DNA from: an uncultured Lactobacillus sp.
Lineage (GTDB): Bacteria; Bacillota; Bacilli; Lactobacillales; Lactobacillaceae
Length of the DNA stretch: 64,000 nt
NCBI GenBank assembly: GCA_937916845.1
Contig: CALFSK010000023.1
Span: forward strand, 1 to 64,000
Direction: 5' to 3'
In this document: positions 21,336-28,771 of the stretch, one piece after another
How the letters are laid out: every line of letters starts with the position of its first letter
Numbering within the stretch: position 1 is the stretch's first letter
Notes under the pieces: generated by a model
Databases searched by the model: none
Told to the model about the DNA's origin: nothing
Seen by the model: the letters and a program-made list of their open reading frames with translations, nothing else
Position numbers and translations under genes: made by a program

Positions 21336-21669
21336 TTTGATAATGATCACTCCAAAAAGAATGTCACGTATGTACTTCAAGCCAACCCCTATACTACTCA
21401 ATTTGTATTACATGCAAATACCAGCCAAATAACAATATGTTACGAAGGTTACAGAACCTTAACAATAATTGATTGCCGTAACATTTTCAGATTAAAACCT
21501 TGTCAAATCAACATCTGTTCCTGTGGTGTTTTTCTTTTTGTAATATATGACTTGAGAAAAAAACTAGTAAACTCAATTAAAAAATGGAATTCACAGTGTT
21601 TTTTCTGCAAATCCCATCACGTTAATCGTATTAAACATAACTTTATTCGGTAAATAAGCGTTTTCAATC
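21336..21669. promoter_or_regulatory. Upstream region of lytA
   Basis: 334 bp without a convincing gene. It contains the WalR-type box at 21448-21464 inside a small inverted repeat (AAGGTT/AACCTT) and AT-rich promoter sequence. An ORF here on the plus strand has no ribosome site. Confidence 0.5.
21448..21464 (-). promoter_or_regulatory. WalR (YycF) box upstream of lytA
   Basis: Minus strand TGTTAA-GGTTC-TGTAAC matches the WalR consensus TGTWAH-N5-TGTWAH exactly, about 115 bp before the lytA start. WalRK controls wall hydrolases in Firmicutes. Confidence 0.65.
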
Positions 21670-21996
21670 TTATCGATGGCGACGGTGTGCTCGGGGCAAT
21701 CCGAGTAACCAGCGAATATCGTTGCCCGTAAAATTAATTTTCAAAAATTGGGTTTGGGTTGCTTGGTCATACATATGATTTAAAACTTGACTATCTAGTG
21801 CGATCACTTTTTCAGCGATGGCCTCATCAAATAAATATTGGCGCGTCGCAATTGTCATCTCGCGAACTGCAAAGATTTTTTCCGCATCGGCAAATACTTC
21901 AGCCGCGGTCCGTTGTAACTGTGCTTGCTTAAATTGTTCATAAGCCTCGTCTAAAACTACTTCGGCCTGACTTGTTAATTCCGTCGTTTCACTCAT
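21670..21996 (-). CDS. Conserved hypothetical protein, 108 aa
   Basis: Not recognised. Acidic, Ala/Glu/Gln-rich helical protein without signal peptide or membrane segment, ending in a basic tail (RAHRRHR). AAAGGGGTGGCACA precedes the ATG. Divergent from the next gene; no operon partner. Confidence 0.65.
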   Translation of the reverse strand: MSETTELTSQAEVVLDEAYEQFKQAQLQRTAAEVFADAEKIFAVREMTIATRQYLFDEAIAEKVIALDSQVLNHMYDQATQTQFLKINFTGNDIRWLLGLPRAHRRHR

Positions 21997-22079
21997 TGTG
22001 CCACCCCTTTCAATATCCCTATTTTAACGACTTTCATCCTATTTAGCCACGCGATACCATTGCATTCATAAAAATCTGC

Positions 22080-22085
22080 TATACT
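22080..22085 (+). promoter_or_regulatory. Extended -10 promoter of 22111 gene
   Basis: TGC TATACT with the hexamer at 22080-22085. Confidence 0.45.
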
Positions 22086-22110
22086 AGACAAGCTTGGAGG
22101 GAAAATCAAA

Positions 22111-22482
22111 TTGACGAACGATAATGAACGTTACTATCAACCAAATGACATCAAGGATGCCTTACAAACAATTCAGAAATTATTCAACACCTACGTTGAC
22201 GCCCCACTGACTACCGAGTTGGTGACGTACCACCAAAAATTGGTTAACCAACTACAAACAAACCTATTACCGTTGGCTAATCAGTCACACGATCAGTTGC
22301 GCGTTGACCAAATCAATTCAATGATGGCCGTCATGCAAGACTGGTTAAAATTGCGCTTAAGCGGTAAACCCTTCGGCGGTAAAATGCAACATTATAAATT
22401 TGTTAGTCGCCAAAAGACGCAGTTCAAACGCCGCGTTCATAAGATCCGTGGGAACGCGAACCACCGGGCCAGTCACCATTGA
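22111..22482 (+). CDS. Conserved hypothetical protein, 123 aa
   Basis: Not recognised. TTG start after GGAGGG at a usual distance; no ATG in frame nearby. Helical N-terminal two-thirds, then a strongly basic tail (RQKTQFKRRVHKIRG) ending in HRASHH, which could bind nucleic acid. Cytoplasmic. It lies ~55 bp before tRNA-Ala, which has its own promoter. Confidence 0.65.
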   Translation: MTNDNERYYQPNDIKDALQTIQKLFNTYVDAPLTTELVTYHQKLVNQLQTNLLPLANQSHDQLRVDQINSMMAVMQDWLKLRLSGKPFGGKMQHYKFVSRQKTQFKRRVHKIRGNANHRASHH

Positions 22483-22497
22483 TTCACCTGGAAAGGC

Positions 22498-22525
22498 TTG
22501 CACCACGGCTGATTTGCGGTATACT
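22498..22525 (+). promoter_or_regulatory. tRNA-Ala promoter
   Basis: -35 TTGCAC (22498-22503), 16-bp spacer and -10 TATACT (22520-22525), 12 bp before the tRNA. Confidence 0.65.
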
Positions 22526-22537
22526 AAAATAGTACTC

Positions 22538-22610
22538 GGGCCCTTAGCTCAGTTGGGAGAGCGCCTGCTTCGCATGCAGGAGGTCGTCGGTTCAAATCCG
22601 GTAGGGTCCA
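22538..22610 (+). tRNA. tRNA-Ala (anticodon CGC)
   Basis: 73-nt cloverleaf: acceptor GGGCCCT/AGGGTCC, D-arm GCTC...GAGC, anticodon arm CCTGC-TTCGCAT-GCAGG with anticodon CGC, T-arm GTCGG-TTCAAAT-CCGGT, discriminator A. CCA is not encoded. A short ORF across it (QLGERLLRMQEVVGSNPVG) is the usual tRNA artefact. Confidence 0.95.
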
Positions 22611-23208
22611 TTATTTAAGTTTCATTGGATGTAATAAGTATCCAAGTACTGTTGCTACAAGGTTCTTATTTTTGAAACATCACATATAGAATCATCTAAC
22701 GGCATTTGATTCTAAACTAAATTAATCGATAGTGATAGATATGAATAGAGAGTGAGCTAGAAATTAGCCCACTCTCTATTTTTCATCTCATGCCAATGAC
22801 ACCAACCTCTTCTTTAAACTTTAGGGGTCTGTATCATGTATAACCAATAACTGTCATGATCTCTTATTACGACTGCGTACGAAAAGGGTTCTCTGGACCG
22901 GTGTATCAGTCGCTATGTGAGATACGAGCTGCATTCAACAATCATTACCAGTAATAGCGCGCTCTCGACCTGGGTTGAAGTTTTTAAAAGCCCAACCGTT
23001 ACCGCCGCTATTGACACTACGGAGATGGTCTAATGAAGAATTCCTAGTCCCGTAGCCATTTCTAACTGTGGAGATACCCTAACTTGTTATATTCCACGAC
23101 AGTTGCCTCAACGCAGGTGCTAGAACAAAATAGCGCAACCACACAAGTTGCAGAGAATGGTAAAAAGCATCCCCACTTCTTACAGAGAGAATGCGCACCA
23201 TGCCTAAA
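22611..23208. other. 598-bp gap with possible structured RNA
   Basis: After the tRNA terminator no plausible gene is seen. Between ~22950 and 23060 hairpins can form: AATAGCG (22953-22959) with CGCTATT (23006-23012) enclosing GGTTG/CAACC, then CTACGG (23017-23022) with CCGTAG (23050-23055). It is the left border of the accessory block and may be a remnant or a non-coding RNA. Confidence 0.4.
22744..22784 (+). terminator. tRNA-Ala terminator
   Basis: AATAGAGAGTGAGCTA / TAGCCCACTCTCTATT stem followed by T-rich sequence. Confidence 0.75.
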
Positions 23209-24435
23209 CTATTCAGTTATGACTTTAACGCGATCATTTAACGCCATAATTGTTTTCTTCAAGTCACTAGCGTTAGGGCCGGATAAAATGTAATAGCCAA
23301 TACGGTCATCAGAATTTGTTGGTTGTTTAACTAGTTGTCCTGGCTGCACCACTAATTCTGAGCGTTGAAACCCCTTAGCTTTTTTGATGTCATCTAATCC
23401 TTGTATTGACTTGAACTTACCATCGTTCGGAGCAAATAAAAAGCTAATAGCAGCGGCATCGTGATGTCTGGGTTCAATTACAACGGTCTGATTTAAATAT
23501 AATTCGATTGTTTTTTCAAAGATATTAATCCCGTATGCATCCTGAATTAAGTCAGAGGTTATATTGTCTCCACCCGGGCGACCATTTACTTCGACGACCC
23601 GCGCACCGGTATTGGTTACCTTAATTTCAACATGTGCTGGACCATTATGAAAATCAAGTGCACGTGCGGCCTTATAAGCTGTATCAATAATTTCCTTTTT
23701 CCGATCTATATCAACTGTTGTGGGAAAAACATGCATTAATTCTACAAAGTACGGCGGCTTAGTCGTCTGTTTTTCTGTCACTTCAACAAAAGTAATTTTA
23801 TCGTTATTTAAGAAAAGCTCCACACTAAATTCGGGACCTTTCATGAACTCTTCCAAAATAAATTCATCGCGTACTTTAAAGTTCATATAACTTTGTTTTA
23901 ATTCAGTAATTTGGTCAAAGCGTAGCCGCAATTGCGCCGTGTTTTCAATGTAAAAGACATCAATGCTACTAGCCGTATTGGTAGGCTTTAAAATTAGTGG
24001 AAAGCCAATTCTTTCAACTGCATGCAAAGCTTCTTCAATCGTCTTAACAACAGCAAATTTAGCTGAGGGGACGTCTTTTTTTGCATATTGAATTCTAGCC
24101 AAATCCTTATTTCTAGCACATTTCGCTGCAAAATAAGAATTACCAAACATATCAAGCTTTTCAGCAACTTTGGCGGTAACCGCTGTCGCATAATCTGTAG
24201 CCGGAATTATCGCATCAAACTTCTGATATTTACTATCATGAATCGCTCTAAGAATACTCTCGCTATTCCAAACATCAGCAATTAATAAATCATCATAATC
24301 CCCAGTGTATCCAAATTTATTGGGATCATCAGGATTACTGACAACACAGATGACTTCACATCCTAAATTCTTTGCGGATTTGACAAAAGCTACGCCATAA
24401 AAACTTGGTTCAATTAACAATACGCGCTTTTTCAT
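23209..24435 (-). CDS. ATP-grasp ligase (amino-acid ligase-like)
   Basis: 408 residues. N-terminal Rossmann-like preATP-grasp region (RVLLIEPSFYGVAFVKSAKNLG), ATP-grasp core with PLILKPTNTASS and FILEEFMKGPEFSVE, and metal-binding VVEVNGRPGGD. This architecture (COG0439-like) occurs in carboxylate-amine ligases such as L-amino-acid ligases that make dipeptides; the substrate cannot be read off. Its ATG lies 2 nt after the MFS stop with AGGAAATTAACT upstream, so it is coupled to the exporter. AT-richer than the surrounding chromosome. Confidence 0.85.
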   Translation of the reverse strand: MKKRVLLIEPSFYGVAFVKSAKNLGCEVICVVSNPDDPNKFGYTGDYDDLLIADVWNSESILRAIHDSKYQKFDAIIPATDYATAVTAKVAEKLDMFGNSYFAAKCARNKDLARIQYAKKDVPSAKFAVVKTIEEALHAVERIGFPLILKPTNTASSIDVFYIENTAQLRLRFDQITELKQSYMNFKVRDEFILEEFMKGPEFSVELFLNNDKITFVEVTEKQTTKPPYFVELMHVFPTTVDIDRKKEIIDTAYKAARALDFHNGPAHVEIKVTNTGARVVEVNGRPGGDNITSDLIQDAYGINIFEKTIELYLNQTVVIEPRHHDAAAISFLFAPNDGKFKSIQGLDDIKKAKGFQRSELVVQPGQLVKQPTNSDDRIGYYILSGPNASDLKKTIMALNDRVKVITE

Positions 24436-24437
24436 AG

Positions 24438-25643
24438 TTAATTTCCTTTCACGTTAATTCTGCTCAACATAATAAGGCTCCATAAGGCACCAACAAGCAT
24501 AATGGCTGCCATCCAAAGAAAACCAATATTTGCACCAAAAGAATCATTTGCAATTCCCATCAGTGTTGATGCAAAAACCTCAATCAGTTGTGCAATTCCA
24601 TTCCAAATAGAGGTTGCTCTTCCCATATATTGCTGTTCGACCTGTTCCATTAATACTGTATTGATCACAACCCGTAATGATGAATTACTTAACCCAAGAA
24701 TAAAGGTACAAACGATTGTTAGCGGAATAAGCTGCGTTAAATACAGCGTCATCAATCCGCCTGTTGCAAAAATAAAAAAGCAAACAATAATATGTTTTTC
24801 ACTAAATTTATGAATTAAAAAGCCTGTGATTAACCCAGCTACCAGTCCGCCAATCCCATAGCCCATATCAGCTAACCCATAAATGACACTGTTAGCTTTC
24901 AGAATTGTTGAAACATAATCTGGTGAAGACACATTAAATAATTGTGTCACAATTAACGGTAACATTGAGATAATTCCCATACTAAGAATTAGTTTATGAT
25001 TCAGGATGTAGCAAACACCCGCTATATATCCTGTAGATGACCGCTTCGTATCCGTCGGGACTGAGGTATCTCTTTGGATTGACATTATTAACAAGACGGC
25101 AACCAAAAACATCACCACATTGATTACTAAAATTGTCACAAATCCTGTGTAATTGAGAATAAGACCAGAAATTGCGCCAGCCGCAAACATGCCTACTTGT
25201 AACGAGACTTCAATAAAAGAGTTAGCCGTTCCTAGTAGTTTCTTTGGGAGAATGGCCTGTACATAGCTCCGCGACGAGGCCATGTAAGTTATCCAGCCAG
25301 CACCGGTTAGAATTGCCAACCCGTACATTGCCCACAGATTGAACCCGACCATTCCAATGACTGCAGTGATTAAGATCATGGGAATTGCACGGCCCAAAAA
25401 CGTCCATAGAATGACTGACTTTCTAGAAAATCTATCAGTTAATATCCCAGCTAAAGGTGACATCAGGAACCCCGCTAATACATTAACCGTTAAGTATAAT
25501 CCTACTAATTTATTTGAATTTGTTGCTTGCAACATATACCAATTTGCACCCACTGTTGTTAAGCCAACGCCGAAACCAGAAATGATGTCGGCCAAGAAGA
25601 AGTTTCGAAATTCTTTTTTACGCAATAGCACTGATATATTCAA
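24438..25643 (-). CDS. MFS exporter
   Basis: 401 residues, about 12 membrane segments. The motif-A-like loop GILTDRFSRKSVIL follows TM2, and the N-terminus (RKKEFRNFFLADIISGFGVG) is typical of the MFS_3/enterobactin-exporter-like group. TTG start at 25643 with AAAGGATG upstream. It lies between the flavin reductase and the ATP-grasp ligase, and would fit export of, or immunity to, the operon's product. Confidence 0.88.
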   Translation of the reverse strand: MNISVLLRKKEFRNFFLADIISGFGVGLTTVGANWYMLQATNSNKLVGLYLTVNVLAGFLMSPLAGILTDRFSRKSVILWTFLGRAIPMILITAVIGMVGFNLWAMYGLAILTGAGWITYMASSRSYVQAILPKKLLGTANSFIEVSLQVGMFAAGAISGLILNYTGFVTILVINVVMFLVAVLLIMSIQRDTSVPTDTKRSSTGYIAGVCYILNHKLILSMGIISMLPLIVTQLFNVSSPDYVSTILKANSVIYGLADMGYGIGGLVAGLITGFLIHKFSEKHIIVCFFIFATGGLMTLYLTQLIPLTIVCTFILGLSNSSLRVVINTVLMEQVEQQYMGRATSIWNGIAQLIEVFASTLMGIANDSFGANIGFLWMAAIMLVGALWSLIMLSRINVKGN

Positions 25644-25681
25644 TAGAATTCATCCTTTCATACTCAACGTCGATCAACTTT

Positions 25682-25709
25682 GAATTAGCACCGCTAGCGT
25701 TGCTAATTC
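25682..25709. repeat. Intergenic palindrome in accessory operon
   Basis: GAATTAGCACCGCTAGCG...GCTAATTC: a 28-bp near-perfect inverted repeat with a CGCTAGCG core between the flavin-reductase stop and the MFS start. No T-run, so a processing/stability hairpin or protein site is as likely as a terminator. Confidence 0.6.
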
Positions 25710-25725
25710 GTCACGAAAGGCTTCT

Positions 25726-26301
25726 TTACTTGATATTGATACATCCAGTCCCGCCTTCACCTTCTTTTATGATTTGATTGATTTTTTTGGCATCATCTAG
25801 TGCTTTTAAATCCATTTTTATTTCTAATGATCGATTAGCCTCACCAATAACGGTTGCGTATAAATCCATACCTAAAAATTCACAAATGTATTTAAACTGT
25901 TCAATAATGATCTGGCCTTTTTCTCTGGGGTTATCGCCACCAACTAAGACCAGCACAATCTTTTTATGCTTAGCTGTTTGTCGAAACTCTGGATCTGTTT
26001 TCAAGCTTTCGGACCAACGATCAATAAAGGTTTTTAATAATGAAGAAATCCCATACCAATAAATGGGAGTTGAAAAAACAACGATGTCGGCATGCTTAAA
26101 TTGTTTACAAACGACATAGTAATCGTCCTTTTGTCGCGGCCATGACTCTGAAAAACGAAAATCCTTAACATCTGCTATCTTCATATCAGACAACCAAATT
26201 TCATCATATTTTATGCCATCTAAAACTTTAGTCGCTAAATACTCTGAGTTAGATGGCATTCGAGTTGAAGAATTAATTAGAACAATATTTGTCGTTTTGA
26301 T
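25726..26301 (-). CDS. NAD(P)H-dependent FMN reductase / flavodoxin-like
   Basis: Flavodoxin-fold oxidoreductase: TNIVLINSSTRMPSNS (FMN phosphate loop), FSTPIYWYGISSLLKTFIDRW and LVLVGGD are family signatures. The first ATG (26259) would remove the first strand and half the phosphate loop and has no ribosome site. I therefore extend the frame to an ATC at 26301 (6 nt after AAGTGGG), an unusual start; ATT at 26286 is another option. This makes the gene overlap the preceding one by about 29 nt. Second gene of the Rgg-facing operon. Likely redox tailoring or quinone reduction. Confidence 0.72.
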   Translation of the reverse strand: MKTTNIVLINSSTRMPSNSEYLATKVLDGIKYDEIWLSDMKIADVKDFRFSESWPRQKDDYYVVCKQFKHADIVVFSTPIYWYGISSLLKTFIDRWSESLKTDPEFRQTAKHKKIVLVLVGGDNPREKGQIIIEQFKYICEFLGMDLYATVIGEANRSLEIKMDLKALDDAKKINQIIKEGEGGTGCINIK

Positions 26302-26539
26302 ATTTAACCCACTTCTTTAATTTACCTGCCTGTGCGCTAGCAATTTTGGCATAGAGACTTTTAGAATCTCCTTCCATCACATCGATACCTCTTTCTCTAA
26401 TGGCAGTTGCTAAAGTAATTAGCGCATGGGCAGTTGATTTATGTTGAATGACTTCACGAATATCTTTAAAGCTGTGACCGTCTATTTCTTCAACCTGAAA
26501 GCCATCGGATAAGAACCATTCCTTCAAGTGAAATGTCAT
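26273..26539 (-). CDS. Hypothetical protein, 88 aa
   Basis: Not recognised. Soluble, mixed charge (FHLKEWFLSDGFQVEEIDGHSFKDIREVIQHK...), no signal peptide or membrane segment. AAGGATTTTTA precedes the ATG. First gene of the operon divergent from the Rgg-like regulator. Confidence 0.65.
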   Translation of the reverse strand: MTFHLKEWFLSDGFQVEEIDGHSFKDIREVIQHKSTAHALITLATAIRERGIDVMEGDSKSLYAKIASAQAGKLKKWVKYQNDKYCSN

Positions 26540-26609
26540 TAAAAATCCTTCATTTGAGGCTTTATTTCGATTAACAAGTTCATTTTATAGTCAAAATTTA
26601 ATGTTGTAC

Positions 26610-26615
26610 TATAAT
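26610..26615 (+). promoter_or_regulatory. -10 of rgg-like gene
   Basis: TATAAT at 26610-26615, 33 bp before the ATG, in the ~108-bp divergent spacer; no strong -35, consistent with activator dependence. Confidence 0.45.
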
Positions 26616-26647
26616 GTAAAGCAAATCGTCAAAAAGAGGTGTTTTCA

Positions 26648-27517
26648 ATGACCCATGGGGAACTGATTCGTAATTTACGAAAAGAACGCGGCCTAACTCA
26701 GTCGCAATTGGCAGAGGGGATTTCAAGTAGAACAACCTTATCGTCATTGGAAAACAACAAAACAGATATTACAACCAGTATTTTATTTGCATACTTAGAA
26801 CGCATGAATGTTTCAATTCAGGAATACCTGTTTTACTTCAATGACAGTACAAATACTGAAAAAGAACTCGCAACTAAATACTTCTACGATAACGTCATTA
26901 AACGACGTGACCTAGAAATAAAAGAACGAATTCTTGATTACCAATCAAAATATAAAAATTCAAAAGACTTTTACTACTGTTGTCTATCCATTGAGTTAAA
27001 GTTGTTTTTAAATAAAAAGAATGATGAAGAAATTTTTGATGTTGCTGAAGATACCGGCATAATTAAAAAGTATTTAGAACACGTTACGCAATGGGGCCAT
27101 TTTGAAATGTCAATCTTTGCTAATTGTTTATACATTTTTAGTAGTGAATATATTCGTGCTACTTTCAATATCCTATTGAAAAGGACTAAAATTTTAAGCA
27201 AAATTGATACTTACCAAAATGATATTTCTATTTTCCTCAACAATTGCATTGTTCTAGCCTTTGAACGTCAACACTATCAGAATGCTCGTTTCTACATTCA
27301 CGAGCTCTATCAAGTTTCTGGCAAAACACCCCGGAAAGCTTATGATCGCATGATGTGTGACTTTTATCTTGAATTAATTAAAACAGTCAACGGTCAACCA
27401 TCAACTATCGATACGACAATCTATCAGTTTAAAAAGCTTGGTTTCAATGACCATGCAAAGATGCTCGAAAATTTAAGGGACAAGCTTACTGCTAAGGTGA
27501 AGTTTTCTATTGCGTGA
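26648..27517 (+). CDS. Rgg/GadR/MutR-type regulator
   Basis: 289 residues from the ATG at 26648 after AAGAGGT. N-terminal XRE HTH (GELIRNLRKERGLTQSQLAEGISSRTTLSSLENNKTD) followed by an all-helical ~220-residue domain, the layout of Rgg-family regulators, which often sense short peptides. It is transcribed away from the four-gene ATP-grasp operon and is its probable regulator. No convincing short hydrophobic pheromone ORF was found nearby. Confidence 0.82.
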   Translation: MTHGELIRNLRKERGLTQSQLAEGISSRTTLSSLENNKTDITTSILFAYLERMNVSIQEYLFYFNDSTNTEKELATKYFYDNVIKRRDLEIKERILDYQSKYKNSKDFYYCCLSIELKLFLNKKNDEEIFDVAEDTGIIKKYLEHVTQWGHFEMSIFANCLYIFSSEYIRATFNILLKRTKILSKIDTYQNDISIFLNNCIVLAFERQHYQNARFYIHELYQVSGKTPRKAYDRMMCDFYLELIKTVNGQPSTIDTTIYQFKKLGFNDHAKMLENLRDKLTAKVKFSIA

Positions 27518-27562
27518 TTGCTTTACCTATAAAATCTCATTTATTATTTAAACTTAAAATCC

Positions 27563-27584
27563 TTATCTGTCGACTGACAGATAA
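27563..27584. repeat. Perfect 9-bp inverted repeat
   Basis: TTATCTGTC-GACT-GACAGATAA, 45 bp after the Rgg-like gene and directly before a strong terminator. Confidence 0.6.
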
Positions 27585-27617
27585 AGCGCCTGGAATAAAA
27601 ATTCCAGGCGCTTTTTT
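27583..27617. terminator. Bidirectional terminator
   Basis: AAAGCGCCTGGAAT / ATTCCAGGCGCTTT stem with a T-run; between convergent genes. Confidence 0.88.
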
Positions 27618-27648
27618 GAATTCAACTATTAATAAGCTATAGTGCGCA

Positions 27649-28116
27649 CTAATTTTTCAACCGGGGCATGGCGTGGAACAATAAGTGCCGAACTAGCGGC
27701 ATAATCAAGATATCGCGGACAAAGTAAGCCGTCGTGAAGGTTCCAAAAAAGCTTAAAATAAACTGTTCGACCGTCAAATGATAAAACGTCCCATTGATCA
27801 AAAGTGCCCGGGTACTCATCGTAAAGCTCATCATCAGTAACATTGTCCAGCCGCGAATGGCCCCGGACTTGAAACCAATCGCTTCAGAATCAGTCATCCC
27901 CTTGGTCCACCATTTAGCCAGCAACTCCGACAAAGTGGAAACCACCACAAAATTAAAAATAAATGCAAACGCAATGGTCGGTGCAAGTGCCAGCCAGAAT
28001 ACCCGCCACATTGCGGCATTAATCCCCATATTTGTCGCCATGCCCAACCAACTCATACTGGTTGCCATACCGATACACATCAATAACGTAAAACCTAACC
28101 GCTGTTTAAAAGTCAT
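27649..28116 (-). CDS. DUF2798 membrane protein
   Basis: 155 residues, four predicted membrane segments in two similar halves (e.g. FTLLMCIGMATSMSWLGMA and AIRGWTMLLMMSFTMSTRALL), the pattern of DUF2798. AAGGAGAAATTAAA precedes the ATG. Divergent from and probably repressed by the MarR regulator at 28220. Confidence 0.82.
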   Translation of the reverse strand: MTFKQRLGFTLLMCIGMATSMSWLGMATNMGINAAMWRVFWLALAPTIAFAFIFNFVVVSTLSELLAKWWTKGMTDSEAIGFKSGAIRGWTMLLMMSFTMSTRALLINGTFYHLTVEQFILSFFGTFTTAYFVRDILIMPLVRHLLFHAMPRLKN

Positions 28117-28132
28117 TTTAATTTCTCCTTAT

Positions 28133-28196
28133 AGTTGATAAGTCAACTGTTACAGTTTAGTCGGATTTGGTTTACTTGTCAACTATATGCTATAAT
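28133..28196. promoter_or_regulatory. Divergent promoters with MarR operators
   Basis: Leftward: -35 TTGACA (28177-28182), 17 bp, -10 TAAACT (28154-28159). Rightward: extended -10 TGC TATAAT (hexamer 28191-28196). AGTTGATAAGTCAACT (28133-28148) is a palindrome past the leftward start; a related ACTTGTCAACT (28174-28184) covers the -35 region. One dimer species could silence both genes. Confidence 0.65.
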
Positions 28197-28219
28197 AATT
28201 CAAAAAGGGGGCAGCTGCT

Positions 28220-28645
28220 TTGGATACTGTAAGACTTGGAAAATATATTGGTGCACTCCACCGACGCTTTCAGACGGCCATGAATCACGAACTGGCATTG
28301 CCAGAAATTAACGCCAGTAACGCCAACTTTCTATTATTTATCGGCGAGCAGGACCGGGTAACTGCCAAACAGATTACGACCGAACTCGCCATTAACAAGG
28401 GCCTCGTCAGTCGTGAGTTAACGCGCCTAGAAACTGGTCAGTATATCACCAGAACGCCTGACGACAATGATCACCGCACCACTTGGGTCAGCATCACACC
28501 AAAAGGACTTACGGCGTGCAAAACCATTCGACAAATCAAGCAATCGCTCTGGGACCAAGTTCTTGGGGATACAACGGACGCTGACTTAGAAACAATCTTC
28601 ACTCACTTAGCGGACTGGAGTGAACGAGCAAAGCAGTTTAAATAA
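28220..28645 (+). CDS. MarR-family regulator
   Basis: 141 residues, TTG start after GGGGGC. Winged HTH: VTAKQITTELAINKGLVSRELTRLETGQYI and wing DDNDHRTTWVSITPKG. Divergent from the DUF2798 gene, with paired operator-like sites between; autoregulation and control of that membrane protein are likely. Confidence 0.87.
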   Translation: MDTVRLGKYIGALHRRFQTAMNHELALPEINASNANFLLFIGEQDRVTAKQITTELAINKGLVSRELTRLETGQYITRTPDDNDHRTTWVSITPKGLTACKTIRQIKQSLWDQVLGDTTDADLETIFTHLADWSERAKQFK

Positions 28646-28693
28646 TCTGTAAGAATTGCCTTGCATTTAAACTCAGGCCTTAATCAGGAAATA

Positions 28694-28732
28694 TCCGCCT
28701 CGGCGGTCAGAACTGGTGCGCTGTGGGGGACC
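28694..28732 (-). repeat. Family B structured repeat, 3' fragment
   Basis: Reverse-strand match to the 3' end of family B (shared blocks CCCCCACAGC.CACC, GTTCTG.CCGCCGA.GCG). Only ~40 bp remain, so it is a truncated copy, 40 bp from family A copy 1. Confidence 0.65.
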
Positions 28733-28771
28733 GCGCTCAAAATAGTCTTATTTAGATGCTATTACTATCAG

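Noticed and set aside
22400..22618. ORF across the tRNA-Ala gene
   Set aside because: It reads through the tRNA and overlaps the end of the 22111 gene; a classic artefact.
23084..23293. Plus-strand 69-codon ORF at the left border of the accessory block
   Set aside because: No ribosome site, and it overlaps the end of the ATP-grasp gene antisense.
22538..27620. tRNA-Ala as attachment site of an integrative element carrying the Rgg/ATP-grasp block
   Set aside because: No integrase, and no repeat of the tRNA 3' end was seen at the right border.
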